This document shows positions 54,475 through 63,400 of a DNA stretch of 64,000 nt, one piece after another (position 1 is the stretch's first letter; each line of letters opens with the position of its first letter). The stretch is from Cellvibrionaceae bacterium 1162T.S.0a.05 (GTDB lineage Bacteria > Pseudomonadota > Gammaproteobacteria > Pseudomonadales > Cellvibrionaceae): positions 3,103,501-3,167,500 of the forward strand of contig LANB01000001.1 in NCBI GenBank assembly GCA_000964245.1. The letters are read 5' to 3'. Under the pieces are notes generated by a model. That model was not told the origin of the DNA. It made no database searches and saw nothing but the letters and a program-made list of their open reading frames with translations. The translations under genes were made by a program, and so were the position numbers.

Positions 54475-54837
54475 ATGGCAAAAATTCTGGCTGTAGATGA
54501 TTCCGCATCTATGCGACAAATGGTGAGCTTTACCCTGAAAGGGGCCGGGCACGATGTCACCGAAGCCGCGGATGGCGTTGAAGCCTTGAGTGTGGCGAAA
54601 ACGCAAGGCGGCTTTGACCTTGTAATTTCGGATATCAATATGCCCAACATGGACGGTATCACTCTGATTAAAGAATTACGTCAGTTGGCGAGTTTTAAAT
54701 TTACGCCCATTCTCATGCTTACAACCGAATCCGGGGCGGAGAAAAAAGGTGAGGGTAAAGCAGCGGGTGCAACCGGTTGGATTGTCAAACCGTTTAATCC
54801 CGATCAACTTTTGGCAACGGTCGGCAAGGTTTTATAA
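54475..54837 (+). CDS. cheY: CheY-type response regulator
   Basis: This 120-residue single-domain receiver has Asp8-Asp9 in ILAVDDSASMRQMVSFTLKG, the phospho-accepting Asp53 in LVISDINMPNMDG, and the conserved Thr/Ser (MLTTESG) and Lys (IVKPFNPDQL). It is the second gene of the chemotaxis operon, 6 bp before cheA. In the P. aeruginosa che2 cluster the equivalent CheY2 lies directly before cheA2. Whether it binds FliM is not known. Confidence 0.92.
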   Translation: MAKILAVDDSASMRQMVSFTLKGAGHDVTEAADGVEALSVAKTQGGFDLVISDINMPNMDGITLIKELRQLASFKFTPILMLTTESGAEKKGEGKAAGATGWIVKPFNPDQLLATVGKVL

Positions 54838-54843
54838 TTTTCT

Positions 54844-56982
54844 ATGTCCATTGATCTTTCACAGTTTCATCAGGTTTTCTTTGAAGAAAGTATCGAAGGA
54901 CTCGATATTATGGAATCCGCTCTTATGGAGCTGGATGTTGCAGAAGTTGACCACGAAATTATTAACTCGATTTTCCGGGCTGCGCATTCTATTAAAGGTG
55001 GCAGCGCGACTTTCGGCTTTAAATCAGTAAGCGATTTTACGCACGACCTTGAAACCATCCTGGATCAGGTACGAGATGGCCGCAGGAATATTTCGAAAAA
55101 CGATATCGATATATTTCTGCAGTCGGTTGATTGTATGCGGGAAATGATCTCCTTGCTTCAGGCGGGAGAAGATGGCTCGACAGAATCAACAGTAGAGCTT
55201 CAGAAGCAGTTTGCTCGCATGTTGGAAAATGAGCAATCCGAAGTGCCAGGTCAAAACGCAGAAGAACAAACACAGCAGGCCGAAGCACAGGATTGTCTTG
55301 CGACGATTAAATTCGTTCCTAACAAGGAAATATTGCAAACCGGAAATGATGTCGTACGTATGTTTCTGGAGTTGCAGGAATTCGCCGAAATCGTTGATAT
55401 TAAATGTAACACTGCCCTCCCTGCGTTCAGTGAATTTAATCCCGAAGAATGTTTCCTTTCATGGGAACTGGTTGTTCGCAGTGACCGTAAGGAAAATGAA
55501 ATCCTGTCCTGTTTTGAATGGGTTTCAGATGACGCGCTAATCGAATATGTTCCGCAGACATCCACGACCGGCGCTTCGCCGTCGGACGCTATCGCTGCAC
55601 AAGGGCTGTCTTCAGAAGGATCTACTACAGAGTCCTTGTCTTCAAATTCAGTCGATGTGGCCCAGGCGAAAACGCTTGCGGAAAAAGAAAAACAGGAAAA
55701 GCCCAAAGCCCGAGCGGCTACCGGAAACAAAACGACAGCCAGTGAATCGGGCTCTATTCGTGTTGGTATCGATAAAATCGATAACTTGATTAACATGGTC
55801 GGTGAATTGGTGATTACCCAGAGTATGTTGGGTCAACTCGGTACCGATTTTGAGGTAAACCAGCTTCCCAAGTTGGTCGAAGGTCTCGGACAACTCGAAC
55901 AAAATACCCGTGAGCTTCAAGAAAGCGTAATGCGCATTCGTATGCTGCCCATCAGTTTCACATTCAGTCGTTTTCCACGCATGGTACGTGACCTGAGTCA
56001 GAAGTTGGGCAAAAACGCCCATCTGGAAATGCACGGTGAGCAAACTGAACTGGATAAAACCGTAATGGAAAAAATAGGTGACCCGCTGGTTCACCTCGTA
56101 AGAAATGCAGTTGATCACGGTATTGAAATGCCTGCGGACAGGCTTGCGCAAGGCAAGAACGAAACTGGCACTGTGACCTTGAACGCCTACCATCAGAGCG
56201 GCAACGTTGTTATCGAGATTGCTGATGATGGTAAAGGGCTCGACCGGGATATGTTGGTGAGTAAAGCGGTCGACAAGGGCGTAATAAATCAAAATGAGGC
56301 AGACCTCTTAAGTGACGAGCAAGTGTTTGATCTAATTTTTCACCCCGGATTTTCAACAGCAAAAGAAATCAGCGATGTGAGTGGCCGGGGCGTTGGCATG
56401 GACGTCGTCAAGAAAAATATTCAGGCCCTGAACGGTGCCGTCGAGCTGAAATCTGAAAAAGGTGCAGGCTCGACAATCACTATTCGTTTACCGCTGACGC
56501 TCGCTATTCTCGATGGCCAACTAGTGAGAGTTGGCGGCAATATCTATATTTTCCCGCTGGTGTCTATTGTCGAATCCATGCAATACAAGGAAGGCCAGGT
56601 GAACGAAATTGCGGGTGGTTGTAATGTCTTTCGTTTGCGAGATGACTATGTTCCGATTGTTGAACTGCATCGTGCTTTTGGTGTTCATTGCGATGAACAG
56701 GAAAATGCCTTAATGGTTGTCGTCGAGTCAGATGGCGAAAAGGTAGGCATTGTAGTGGATGAACTATTAGCTCAGCAGCAAGTGGTTATTAAAAGCCTTG
56801 AACAAAACTATCGCCGGGTAGATGGCGTATCGGGCGCGACGATTTTAGGCGACGGTACTGTCGCCTTGATTCTCGATATTCCCGGTATTGTTAAATTAGC
56901 AGGCGAGAATTTCAAAGCCGGGCAGGCGTTTATTGCCTCGCGAAAACAGAATGATTTACACCAGCAACAAGCTGTCGGTTAA
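54844..56982 (+). CDS. cheA: CheA, chemotaxis histidine kinase
   Basis: CheA phosphorylates CheY and CheB. The 712-residue protein has an N-terminal HPt domain with the phospho-accepting His48 in FRAAHSIKGGSATFGF. The dimerisation region follows (ESGSIRVGIDKIDNLINMVG, ELVITQSMLGQLGTD). The ATPase domain has VHLVRNAVDHGIEMPADRLA, GKGLDRDML and GRGVGMDVVKKNIQ, and the C-terminal part is a CheW-like regulatory domain (LVRVGGNIYIFPLVSIVESM). The ATG is 6 bp after cheY. The stop is 12 bp before cheW. Confidence 0.95.
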   Translation: MSIDLSQFHQVFFEESIEGLDIMESALMELDVAEVDHEIINSIFRAAHSIKGGSATFGFKSVSDFTHDLETILDQVRDGRRNISKNDIDIFLQSVDCMREMISLLQAGEDGSTESTVELQKQFARMLENEQSEVPGQNAEEQTQQAEAQDCLATIKFVPNKEILQTGNDVVRMFLELQEFAEIVDIKCNTALPAFSEFNPEECFLSWELVVRSDRKENEILSCFEWVSDDALIEYVPQTSTTGASPSDAIAAQGLSSEGSTTESLSSNSVDVAQAKTLAEKEKQEKPKARAATGNKTTASESGSIRVGIDKIDNLINMVGELVITQSMLGQLGTDFEVNQLPKLVEGLGQLEQNTRELQESVMRIRMLPISFTFSRFPRMVRDLSQKLGKNAHLEMHGEQTELDKTVMEKIGDPLVHLVRNAVDHGIEMPADRLAQGKNETGTVTLNAYHQSGNVVIEIADDGKGLDRDMLVSKAVDKGVINQNEADLLSDEQVFDLIFHPGFSTAKEISDVSGRGVGMDVVKKNIQALNGAVELKSEKGAGSTITIRLPLTLAILDGQLVRVGGNIYIFPLVSIVESMQYKEGQVNEIAGGCNVFRLRDDYVPIVELHRAFGVHCDEQENALMVVVESDGEKVGIVVDELLAQQQVVIKSLEQNYRRVDGVSGATILGDGTVALILDIPGIVKLAGENFKAGQAFIASRKQNDLHQQQAVG

Positions 56983-56994
56983 GAGGAGGTATGT

Positions 56995-57567
56995 ATGCAG
57001 GTGCAAGGATCAAATTCAGCCAGTACGACCGTGGGAAATGCGGCAACACAAATCGAGATAGAGGGTCAGGCAGGGGACAGCAATGATCAGTATCTAACCT
57101 TTATCATGGCAGACGAAGAATACGGCGTGGATATTTTATGTGTCCAGGAAATTCGCGGTTGGGAATCTGCCACACCCTTGCCAAATGCACCCACACATAT
57201 TAAAGGCGTAATTAATTTGCGTGGCACGATTGTTCCAATTATCGATTTAAGACAATGCTTCGGCCTCGAAGCGATTGAATATACAGCGGTTACAGTCGTC
57301 ATAGTGTTGAAAGTTAAAACCGAAGAAGGTAGCCGCATCATGGGAATGGTTGTCGATGCCGTTTCCGATGTATATGCCCTTGCGCAAAGTGAAATGCGAT
57401 CTGCCCCCGACTTGGGTAACGCTGTTAATACAGACTTTATTAAAGGTTTGGTTAACGTTAATGACCGCATGGTGATTCTGTTGGATATCGATAAATTACT
57501 GACCCTGGATGACGTGAAATCAATCTCAAAACTTACCGCAGACATGGTAAGCGAAGCAAAATCGTAG
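56995..57567 (+). CDS. cheW: CheW, chemotaxis coupling protein
   Basis: CheW links CheA to receptors. The 190-residue protein has the core YLTFIMADEEYGVDILCVQE, HIKGVINLRGTIVPIIDLRQ, and VDAVSDVYALAQSEM. The N-terminus is about 30 residues longer than in E. coli CheW. AGGAGG precedes the ATG. It is followed by the receptor gene after 11 bp. Confidence 0.95.
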   Translation: MQVQGSNSASTTVGNAATQIEIEGQAGDSNDQYLTFIMADEEYGVDILCVQEIRGWESATPLPNAPTHIKGVINLRGTIVPIIDLRQCFGLEAIEYTAVTVVIVLKVKTEEGSRIMGMVVDAVSDVYALAQSEMRSAPDLGNAVNTDFIKGLVNVNDRMVILLDIDKLLTLDDVKSISKLTADMVSEAKS

Positions 57568-57578
57568 AGGTATAACTG

Positions 57579-60281
57579 ATGAGTATCAAAAATTTATTTG
57601 GAAATAATGCTGCAAACCATGCCGAGTGTAAGGAGTTGGCTGACAAGGTCGCAGCCGTCAGCCAATCTCAAGCGGTTATTGAGTTTGACCCACAGGGCAA
57701 TATTTTGAATGCCAACCCCAACTTCCTGAGTGTGATGGGCTATAGCCTGAATGACATTGTCGGTCGCCATCACAGCTTGTTTGTGGATGATCACACACGA
57801 AACAGCGCGGAGTACCGGAATTTTTGGGCTGAATTGGCCACCGGGCAAAGCAAGGTTGCTGAATTCAAGCGAGTTGCTAATGGTGGTCGCGAAGTCTGGA
57901 TTCACGCTTCCTACAACCCATTGAAAGACGAGAACGGACGCGTTTATAAGGTCGTAAAATTTGCAACTGACCTGACCGAACAAAAAACTGTCGGGATGGA
58001 AAATCAGGGCTATCTCAATGCGATACATCGTTCTCAGGCCGTGATTGAATTTAATATGGATGGAACAATAATCACTGCCAATGAAAACTTTCTCGGCGCT
58101 ATCGGCTACAGGCTCGACGAAATTCAAGGGCAGCATCACCGGATGTTTGTTGAGCCTGAATTTGCCGCGAGTACCGAATACCGCGAATTCTGGGAAAAAC
58201 TCAATCGTGGTGAATTCGAGGCAAAGGACTACAAACGTCTGGCCAAGGGTGGGCGCGAAATATGGATTTCTGCATCTTACAATCCTATTTTTGATGCATC
58301 GGGTAAGCCTGTTAAAGTAGTTAAATTCGCAAGTGATATCACCGAGCAAAAACGACAAGCAGTAGAAAATCAGAAGAATGCCAATATTTCAATGGCCCTA
58401 AAACTTTGCCAGGCCAATGTCATGTTGGCTGACAACGATTTAAATATTGTGTATCTCAATAATACCGTTGAGGATATGTTGAGAAAAAATGAAGCTGACT
58501 TACAAAAGAGCTTGAGTGGTTTCGATGTTGATAAATTGGTTGGAACCAATGTTGATATCTTCCATAAAAATCCCTCACATCAACGCAAAATGTTGGAATC
58601 CTTAAAGGAACCTTTCCGCACCAGTATTGAAGTCTCTGGTCTGACCTTCGGTTTAATTGCATCCCCCTGGTTTGATGCGCAGGGAAATCGACTGGGTACC
58701 CTGGTTGAGTGGGAAGACAAAACCGAGCGATTGGCGAAAGAACGGGAAGAGAAAAAAATGGCGGAGGAAAATGCCCGCGTGCGTCAAGCGCTCGACAATG
58801 TGACTGCGAACGTGATGATTGCGGATGCGGACGCGCACATTATTTATTTGAACAGCGCTGTCTCTGACATGATGAATGAAGCGGAGTCGGATATCAAACG
58901 CGCATTGCCAAATTTCGATGCCAACAATCTGGTTGGTGCAAATATCGATGTATTCCATAAAAACCCGAGTCACCAACGTAACCTGCTCAAGGATTTAAAA
59001 GGAACCTATCAAGGCAAGGCTGAAGTGGGTGGTCGAACCTTTACTGTGATTGCAAATCCTGTATTTTCTGAGGGTGAGCGCGTAGGTACAGTTGTCGAGT
59101 GGTCTGACAAGACTGCTGAGCTTGCGATAGAAGCAGAAATTCGTTCAATTGTTGATGCCGCAGGTGCGGGTGATTTCAGTAAGCAAGTTGCACTGGACGG
59201 AAAAGACGGGTTCTTCCTCAACCTCGGACGCGGCTTAAATGATTTGATCAGCACCGTTGAAGTCGCACTTAACGACATACTTCGAATGCTCGGCGCGATG
59301 GCGCGGGGCGATCTGTCTGAACGCATTACGCGAGAATATGATGGTGCATTTGGTCAACTAAAAAGCGATGCAAATACCACAGCGGACAAATTAACCGAAA
59401 TTATTACCAAAATCCGTAACTCAGCGAGCGCAATCAGTTCGGCGGCGAACGAAATAGCCCAGGGAAATGCGGACTTGAGTCAGCGAACTGAAGAACAAGC
59501 CTCCTCACTGGAAGAAACGGCTTCCAGTATGGAAGAAATGACGTCGACAGTGAAGCAGAGTGCGGATAACGCACAACAAGCCAACACGCTCGCTCAGGAT
59601 GCACAAGGAAAAGCACAGCAGGGCGGTGAAGTGGTTAGCAATGCAGTAACCGCTATGCAAGAAATCAACGATGCCAGCAAGAAAATTTCTGACATTATTG
59701 GTGTCATCGATGAAATTGCGTTCCAGACCAACTTGTTAGCCCTGAACGCAGCAGTTGAAGCCGCCCGGGCGGGTGAGCAAGGCCGTGGATTTGCGGTGGT
59801 TGCCGGTGAAGTACGTAATCTGGCACAACGCTCAGCGGCAGCAGCGAAAGAAATCAAGGATCTCATCAGAGACAGTGTGGACAAAGTTGAAGACGGCGCT
59901 CGGCTGGTGAACGAAAGTGGCCAAACGCTTTCCGATATCGTTAATGCTGTTGAAGAAGTGACAACCATGATTCGCGAAATTGCAGAAGCGGCAAGGGAAC
60001 AGACTTCCGGAATTGAGCAGGTCAACACCGCGATTACGCAGATGGATGAAATGACCCAACAAAATGCTGCACTGGTGGAAGAAGCTTCTGCAGCCGGCGA
60101 AGCAATGGCGGATCAGGCGCGTAATATGAACCAGGTCGTCGAATTCTTTAGTATTGGTGGCGGAATGGCTCAGGAAAGCAGCGCTGTCGTTCAGCGGCAA
60201 TCCACAAGCAGCAAAACCTCTGCCGTAAAAGCGAATAAGAATATTGCATCCAGTGACGATGAAGAGTGGGAGGATTTTTAA
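57579..60281 (+). CDS. Cytosolic methyl-accepting chemotaxis protein with four PAS-type domains
   Basis: A 900-residue chemoreceptor with no transmembrane helix. Residues ~20-130 and ~145-255 are PAS domains repeated in tandem (each with FxNANxNFLxxxGY and HHxxFV patterns). Residues ~270-380 and ~390-500 are a second pair, each with [16 protein letters not shown]. A HAMP-like region (about 505-600) and the signalling domain follow, with the hairpin tip [20 protein letters not shown] and [20 protein letters not shown]. The last five residues are EWEDF, matching the x-W-x-x-F docking tag for tethering CheR methyltransferases, and cheR is the next gene. Gene order and the tag resemble P. aeruginosa Aer2/McpB. 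It probably senses redox state, oxygen or another internal signal; the cofactor is unknown. Confidence 0.93.
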   Translation: MSIKNLFGNNAANHAECKELADKVAAVSQSQAVIEFDPQGNILNANPNFLSVMGYSLNDIVGRHHSLFVDDHTRNSAEYRNFWAELATGQSKVAEFKRVANGGREVWIHASYNPLKDENGRVYKVVKFATDLTEQKTVGMENQGYLNAIHRSQAVIEFNMDGTIITANENFLGAIGYRLDEIQGQHHRMFVEPEFAASTEYREFWEKLNRGEFEAKDYKRLAKGGREIWISASYNPIFDASGKPVKVVKFASDITEQKRQAVENQKNANISMALKLCQANVMLADNDLNIVYLNNTVEDMLRKNEADLQKSLSGFDVDKLVGTNVDIFHKNPSHQRKMLESLKEPFRTSIEVSGLTFGLIASPWFDAQGNRLGTLVEWEDKTERLAKEREEKKMAEENARVRQALDNVTANVMIADADAHIIYLNSAVSDMMNEAESDIKRALPNFDANNLVGANIDVFHKNPSHQRNLLKDLKGTYQGKAEVGGRTFTVIANPVFSEGERVGTVVEWSDKTAELAIEAEIRSIVDAAGAGDFSKQVALDGKDGFFLNLGRGLNDLISTVEVALNDILRMLGAMARGDLSERITREYDGAFGQLKSDANTTADKLTEIITKIRNSASAISSAANEIAQGNADLSQRTEEQASSLEETASSMEEMTSTVKQSADNAQQANTLAQDAQGKAQQGGEVVSNAVTAMQEINDASKKISDIIGVIDEIAFQTNLLALNAAVEAARAGEQGRGFAVVAGEVRNLAQRSAAAAKEIKDLIRDSVDKVEDGARLVNESGQTLSDIVNAVEEVTTMIREIAEAAREQTSGIEQVNTAITQMDEMTQQNAALVEEASAAGEAMADQARNMNQVVEFFSIGGGMAQESSAVVQRQSTSSKTSAVKANKNIASSDDEEWEDF

Positions 60282-60302
60282 TTTTCCGTAGTCCCCCCAT
60301 TC

Positions 60303-60326
60303 AACCCGCGGCGAGCCCGCGGGTTT
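60303..60326 (+). terminator. Hairpin after the receptor gene (weak terminator or attenuator)
   Basis: AACCCGCG-GCGAGCC-CGCGGGTT, a perfect eight-base stem followed by only a short T run. It may reduce transcription into cheR-cheD-cheB, or mark the end of a strong receptor mRNA; a complete stop is unlikely, since the next genes need a promoter and none is obvious. Confidence 0.6.
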
Positions 60327-60387
60327 CTAACGAGTATTGAATGTGAATAGAGCAGCAGTAGAAGAGTTTGCCGGTCGGGAGTTCCCG

Positions 60388-61188
60388 ATGACTGATGCAA
60401 ACTTTAATACCATCAAACAAATCGCCTATCAGTTAACGGGCATAAGCTTGTCGGACCATAAAAAAAATATGATTTATGGCCGCTTGTCGCGTCGTTTACG
60501 AAAGTTGTGTCTGCCCGATTTTAATAGCTACATTCAATTGATTTCCGAAAGCGAAAGCCCGGAAACAACCGATTTTATCAATGCGATAACCACTAACCTG
60601 ACATCGTTTTTTCGCGAAGAACATCACTTCAATCATTTACGAACAGAAGTCTTACCCCGCTTGATGCGTACAAATATGGGCAGTAAACGCATTCGCATCT
60701 GGTCCGCTGGATGCTCTACAGGTGAAGAGCCCTATTCGATTGCCATGGTTGTATCCAGTTTTTCCTCGCTCGCCGGATGGGACGTAAAAATACTTGCAAC
60801 CGATCTTGATACCAATGTTGTTCGAAAGGCAAGTCAAGGCATTTACAATGCGGAAAGGGCAGAGGGCATCCCCAATGACTACCGCAAGTATTTACAATAC
60901 GATAAACAAAATGATCGTGTACGCGTTCATGACCGTGTGAAGAAAATTATCACGTTTAAGCCGCTTAATCTGTTGCATACCTGGCCGATGAAAGGGCCGT
61001 TCGATATTATTTTTTGTCGAAATGTTGTTATTTATTTTGATGCAGAGACACAGCGTAAACTATTCGATCGCTATGCAGATATTCTGAAGCCAGAGGGAGA
61101 CCTGTTTATCGGGCATTCAGAAAGCCTTCACAATATCACGCGCCGTTTCAGTCTCTGCGGCCGCACAATGTATAAAAAGGTGAGCTAG
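60388..61188 (+). CDS. cheR: CheR, chemoreceptor methyltransferase
   Basis: CheR methylates glutamates of chemoreceptors using SAM. The protein has an N-terminal helical domain (TIKQIAYQLTGISLSDHKKN, RLSRRLRKL), the SAM-binding segment IRIWSAGCSTGEEPYSIAMV, and the C-terminal FDIIFCRNVVIYFDAETQRK. The start was set at the ATG at 60388 (266 residues), with GGGAG six bases before it. In-frame TTG at 60337 and GTG at 60343 would add 15-17 residues without a good site. The receptor encoded next to it carries a CheR-docking tail. The cheD ATG directly follows its stop. Confidence 0.93.
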   Translation: MTDANFNTIKQIAYQLTGISLSDHKKNMIYGRLSRRLRKLCLPDFNSYIQLISESESPETTDFINAITTNLTSFFREEHHFNHLRTEVLPRLMRTNMGSKRIRIWSAGCSTGEEPYSIAMVVSSFSSLAGWDVKILATDLDTNVVRKASQGIYNAERAEGIPNDYRKYLQYDKQNDRVRVHDRVKKIITFKPLNLLHTWPMKGPFDIIFCRNVVIYFDAETQRKLFDRYADILKPEGDLFIGHSESLHNITRRFSLCGRTMYKKVS

Positions 61189-61833
61189 ATGTCTTCCCTG
61201 GAAAAAGCTGAGCTCCCTCCCGTTATCCGTGGTTTCGAAACGATCAATCGTTTTTGGGATCGTCGACGCGATATGCCAGCAGCAAAAATATTACCCGGCG
61301 AGTGTTATGTAAGTCGATCTGGTGAAATAATCGGTACTGTATTAGGTTCCTGTATCGCAGCCTGTATTCGCGATAAAAAAATAAAAGTAGGCGGCATGAA
61401 TCACTTTATGTTGCCGGTTCAAAATTCCGATCGAGCGATGGAGCGACGCAGTGTCGTTAACGCTGAGCTTTGTTATGGAAACTGGGCAATGGAGTTTTTG
61501 ATTAACAGCATTCTCAAGCAGGGTGGTAAAAAAGAAAACCTGGAAGTTAAAATTTTTGGTGGTGGTCGGGTGCTTGCCAATATGACACAGATGGATATTG
61601 GGCAACGCAATATCAATTTTGTAACTGACTACCTCGCAAAAGAAGGGCTGCGCGTAGTCTCGCACGATCTAGGCAGTAATTGCCCGAGAAAAGTCCTGTA
61701 TTTTTCCGATACGGGCGCAGTAAAAATGCGACGCTTGCGTACAGCATCTAACGATACCGTGCAACAACGTGAAAAAGCGTACCTGGATTCAATGTCGCAG
61801 CAACCTAAATCAGGTGATATTGAGCTGTTTTAA
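61189..61833 (+). CDS. cheD: CheD, receptor glutamine deamidase
   Basis: CheD deamidates receptor glutamines and can regulate CheC-type phosphatases. The 214-residue protein has the catalytic-Cys segment TVLGSCIAACIRD and the His segment GGMNHFMLP, and GGGRVLANMTQMDIGQRN with IFGGG typical of CheD. It is longer at both ends than the ~160-residue CheD of Thermotoga, as in pseudomonads. It starts directly after the cheR stop. Confidence 0.94.
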   Translation: MSSLEKAELPPVIRGFETINRFWDRRRDMPAAKILPGECYVSRSGEIIGTVLGSCIAACIRDKKIKVGGMNHFMLPVQNSDRAMERRSVVNAELCYGNWAMEFLINSILKQGGKKENLEVKIFGGGRVLANMTQMDIGQRNINFVTDYLAKEGLRVVSHDLGSNCPRKVLYFSDTGAVKMRRLRTASNDTVQQREKAYLDSMSQQPKSGDIELF

Positions 61834-61866
61834 TACCTGACCTCGAATAAATTAAGAGAAAAAAGA

Positions 61867-62928
61867 ATGGTTAAAGTCAAGCAGGTCACAAAGGTATTGG
61901 TTATTGATGATTCCGCACTGGTACGTGCGTTATTAACAGAGATTATCGACAGTGATTCACGTCTTTCTGTTGTCGCGACCGCTTCCGACCCCTATGAAGC
62001 CCGAGAGTTAATTAAGCAACATTCCCCGGATGTCCTGACTCTCGACATTGAAATGCCAAAGATGAATGGCATTGCTTTTCTCAAGAATTTAATGCGCTTG
62101 CGCCCGATGCCCGTCTTAATGATTTCAACCCTGACCCAGGAAGGGGCACCGGCTACTCTCGAAGCACTGGAGCTTGGTGCGGTTGATTTCGTCCCCAAAC
62201 CCCAGGGTGAGGGAACTGGAGCCCTTGAGCGCTACCGCGACGACATCATTGAGAAACTGCTCGCTGCCAGGCAAGCCAATATCCATTCAAATGATGCGGG
62301 CGCAGAGAAAAAAGAGGTGGGCCCGAAGCTGTCTGCACCCCGTGGCCGACGTATCAGTCCTCGCTTCCTGTGTGCTATAGGCGCGTCCACAGGGGGGACT
62401 GAAGCGATAAAAGCCGTAGTCAGCGCATTGCCAAAAGACAGCCCGCCAATTGTCATTACGCAACACATACCAGAGGCCTTTTCCGCCTCGTTTGCCCAGC
62501 GTGTGAATGCATCGTCAAAAGTTGAAGTGTGCGAAGCCACACACAACCAATACATTGAGAAAGGTTGCGTATACATTGCGCCGGGTCACTCCCATTTGAG
62601 GATTATTCAAAAGGGAGGAAGCTATGTATGCACCCTTGATAAAAAAGAACCGGTGAATCGCCACCGGCCCTCGGTGAGCGTCCTTTTTGATTCGGTGGCG
62701 GAATGTGCTGGCGAACATGCATTGGGCGTGCTCCTGACCGGGATGGGTGCCGATGGTGCGGATGCCCTGTTACGTCTGCGACAGCTGGGCGCGATGACTA
62801 TCGCTCAGGATGAGGCCAGTAGTGTCGTTTGGGGAATGCCCGGTGCCGCGGTCAAGTTGGACGCCGCTCAAAAAGTCTTACCCCTGAAGAAAATACCCGG
62901 AAGTATTATTAGTTATGCGTATAACTAG
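61867..62928 (+). CDS. cheB: CheB, receptor methylesterase
   Basis: CheB removes methyl groups from receptors. The 353-residue protein has an N-terminal receiver (VLVIDDSALVRALLTEIIDS; phospho-accepting Asp60 in VLTLDIEMPKMNG). The esterase domain has the catalytic Ser in IGASTGGTEAIKA, the His in ITQHIPEAFSASFAQRVN and the Asp in LTGMGADGADALLRL. A linker of about 50 residues separates the two. It ends the operon in this window; no cheZ or cheV follows. Confidence 0.95.
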   Translation: MVKVKQVTKVLVIDDSALVRALLTEIIDSDSRLSVVATASDPYEARELIKQHSPDVLTLDIEMPKMNGIAFLKNLMRLRPMPVLMISTLTQEGAPATLEALELGAVDFVPKPQGEGTGALERYRDDIIEKLLAARQANIHSNDAGAEKKEVGPKLSAPRGRRISPRFLCAIGASTGGTEAIKAVVSALPKDSPPIVITQHIPEAFSASFAQRVNASSKVEVCEATHNQYIEKGCVYIAPGHSHLRIIQKGGSYVCTLDKKEPVNRHRPSVSVLFDSVAECAGEHALGVLLTGMGADGADALLRLRQLGAMTIAQDEASSVVWGMPGAAVKLDAAQKVLPLKKIPGSIISYAYN

Positions 62929-63073
62929 TAAGAAATAAATTCAAAAAAGTTATTAAACCCGGGCGTCAATCAGCACATCCCCCAGTAAATTTATGAACTA
63001 TGCTTAAGAGGAAACCCGGGAGTATTCCTGATTCCCATGAAAAACCATTCAGAAAAAAGAGAGTGACAGACGT

Positions 63074-63379
63074 ATGGCAATAAAGTCAGCAGTTTCGGAT
63101 AACGGCTCAACCTTGACGATTTCTATCGATGGCCGTTTCGATGCTTCAGCCCTGGACGATTTTCGTCGAAGTTATGAAGACAATAGTAGTTCTGTAGATA
63201 ACTATTGTATTGATCTCGGTGAAACTGTACACCTTGATAGCTCTGCTTTAGGTATGCTATTGGTTTTGCGGGATCATGCCGGTGGCGATAAGTCCAAAAT
63301 CACCATTGCAAATTGTTCACCTGAAGTGAAAAAGATTTTCTCCATTTCAAGTTTCGAGCAACTGTTTACAATTCAATAA
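63074..63379 (+). CDS. STAS anti-sigma-factor antagonist (HsbA-like)
   Basis: The product is a 101-residue STAS protein. The phosphorylation loop is LGETVHLDSSALGMLLVLRD, with the usual D-S-S-A-L-G motif. In P. aeruginosa HsbA is the anti-anti-sigma factor acting on FlgM; it lies close to motility genes and is paired with the response regulator-phosphatase HsbR. The next gene here encodes such a protein. Symbol is not assigned because orthology cannot be tested here. Confidence 0.85.
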   Translation: MAIKSAVSDNGSTLTISIDGRFDASALDDFRRSYEDNSSSVDNYCIDLGETVHLDSSALGMLLVLRDHAGGDKSKITIANCSPEVKKIFSISSFEQLFTIQ

Positions 63380-63400
63380 AACGACTGAAGGAATGCTGCG

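Noticed and set aside
55648-56292. A 214-codon minus-strand frame inside cheA
   Set aside because: It lies fully within conserved CheA motifs on the other strand and has no ribosome-binding site.
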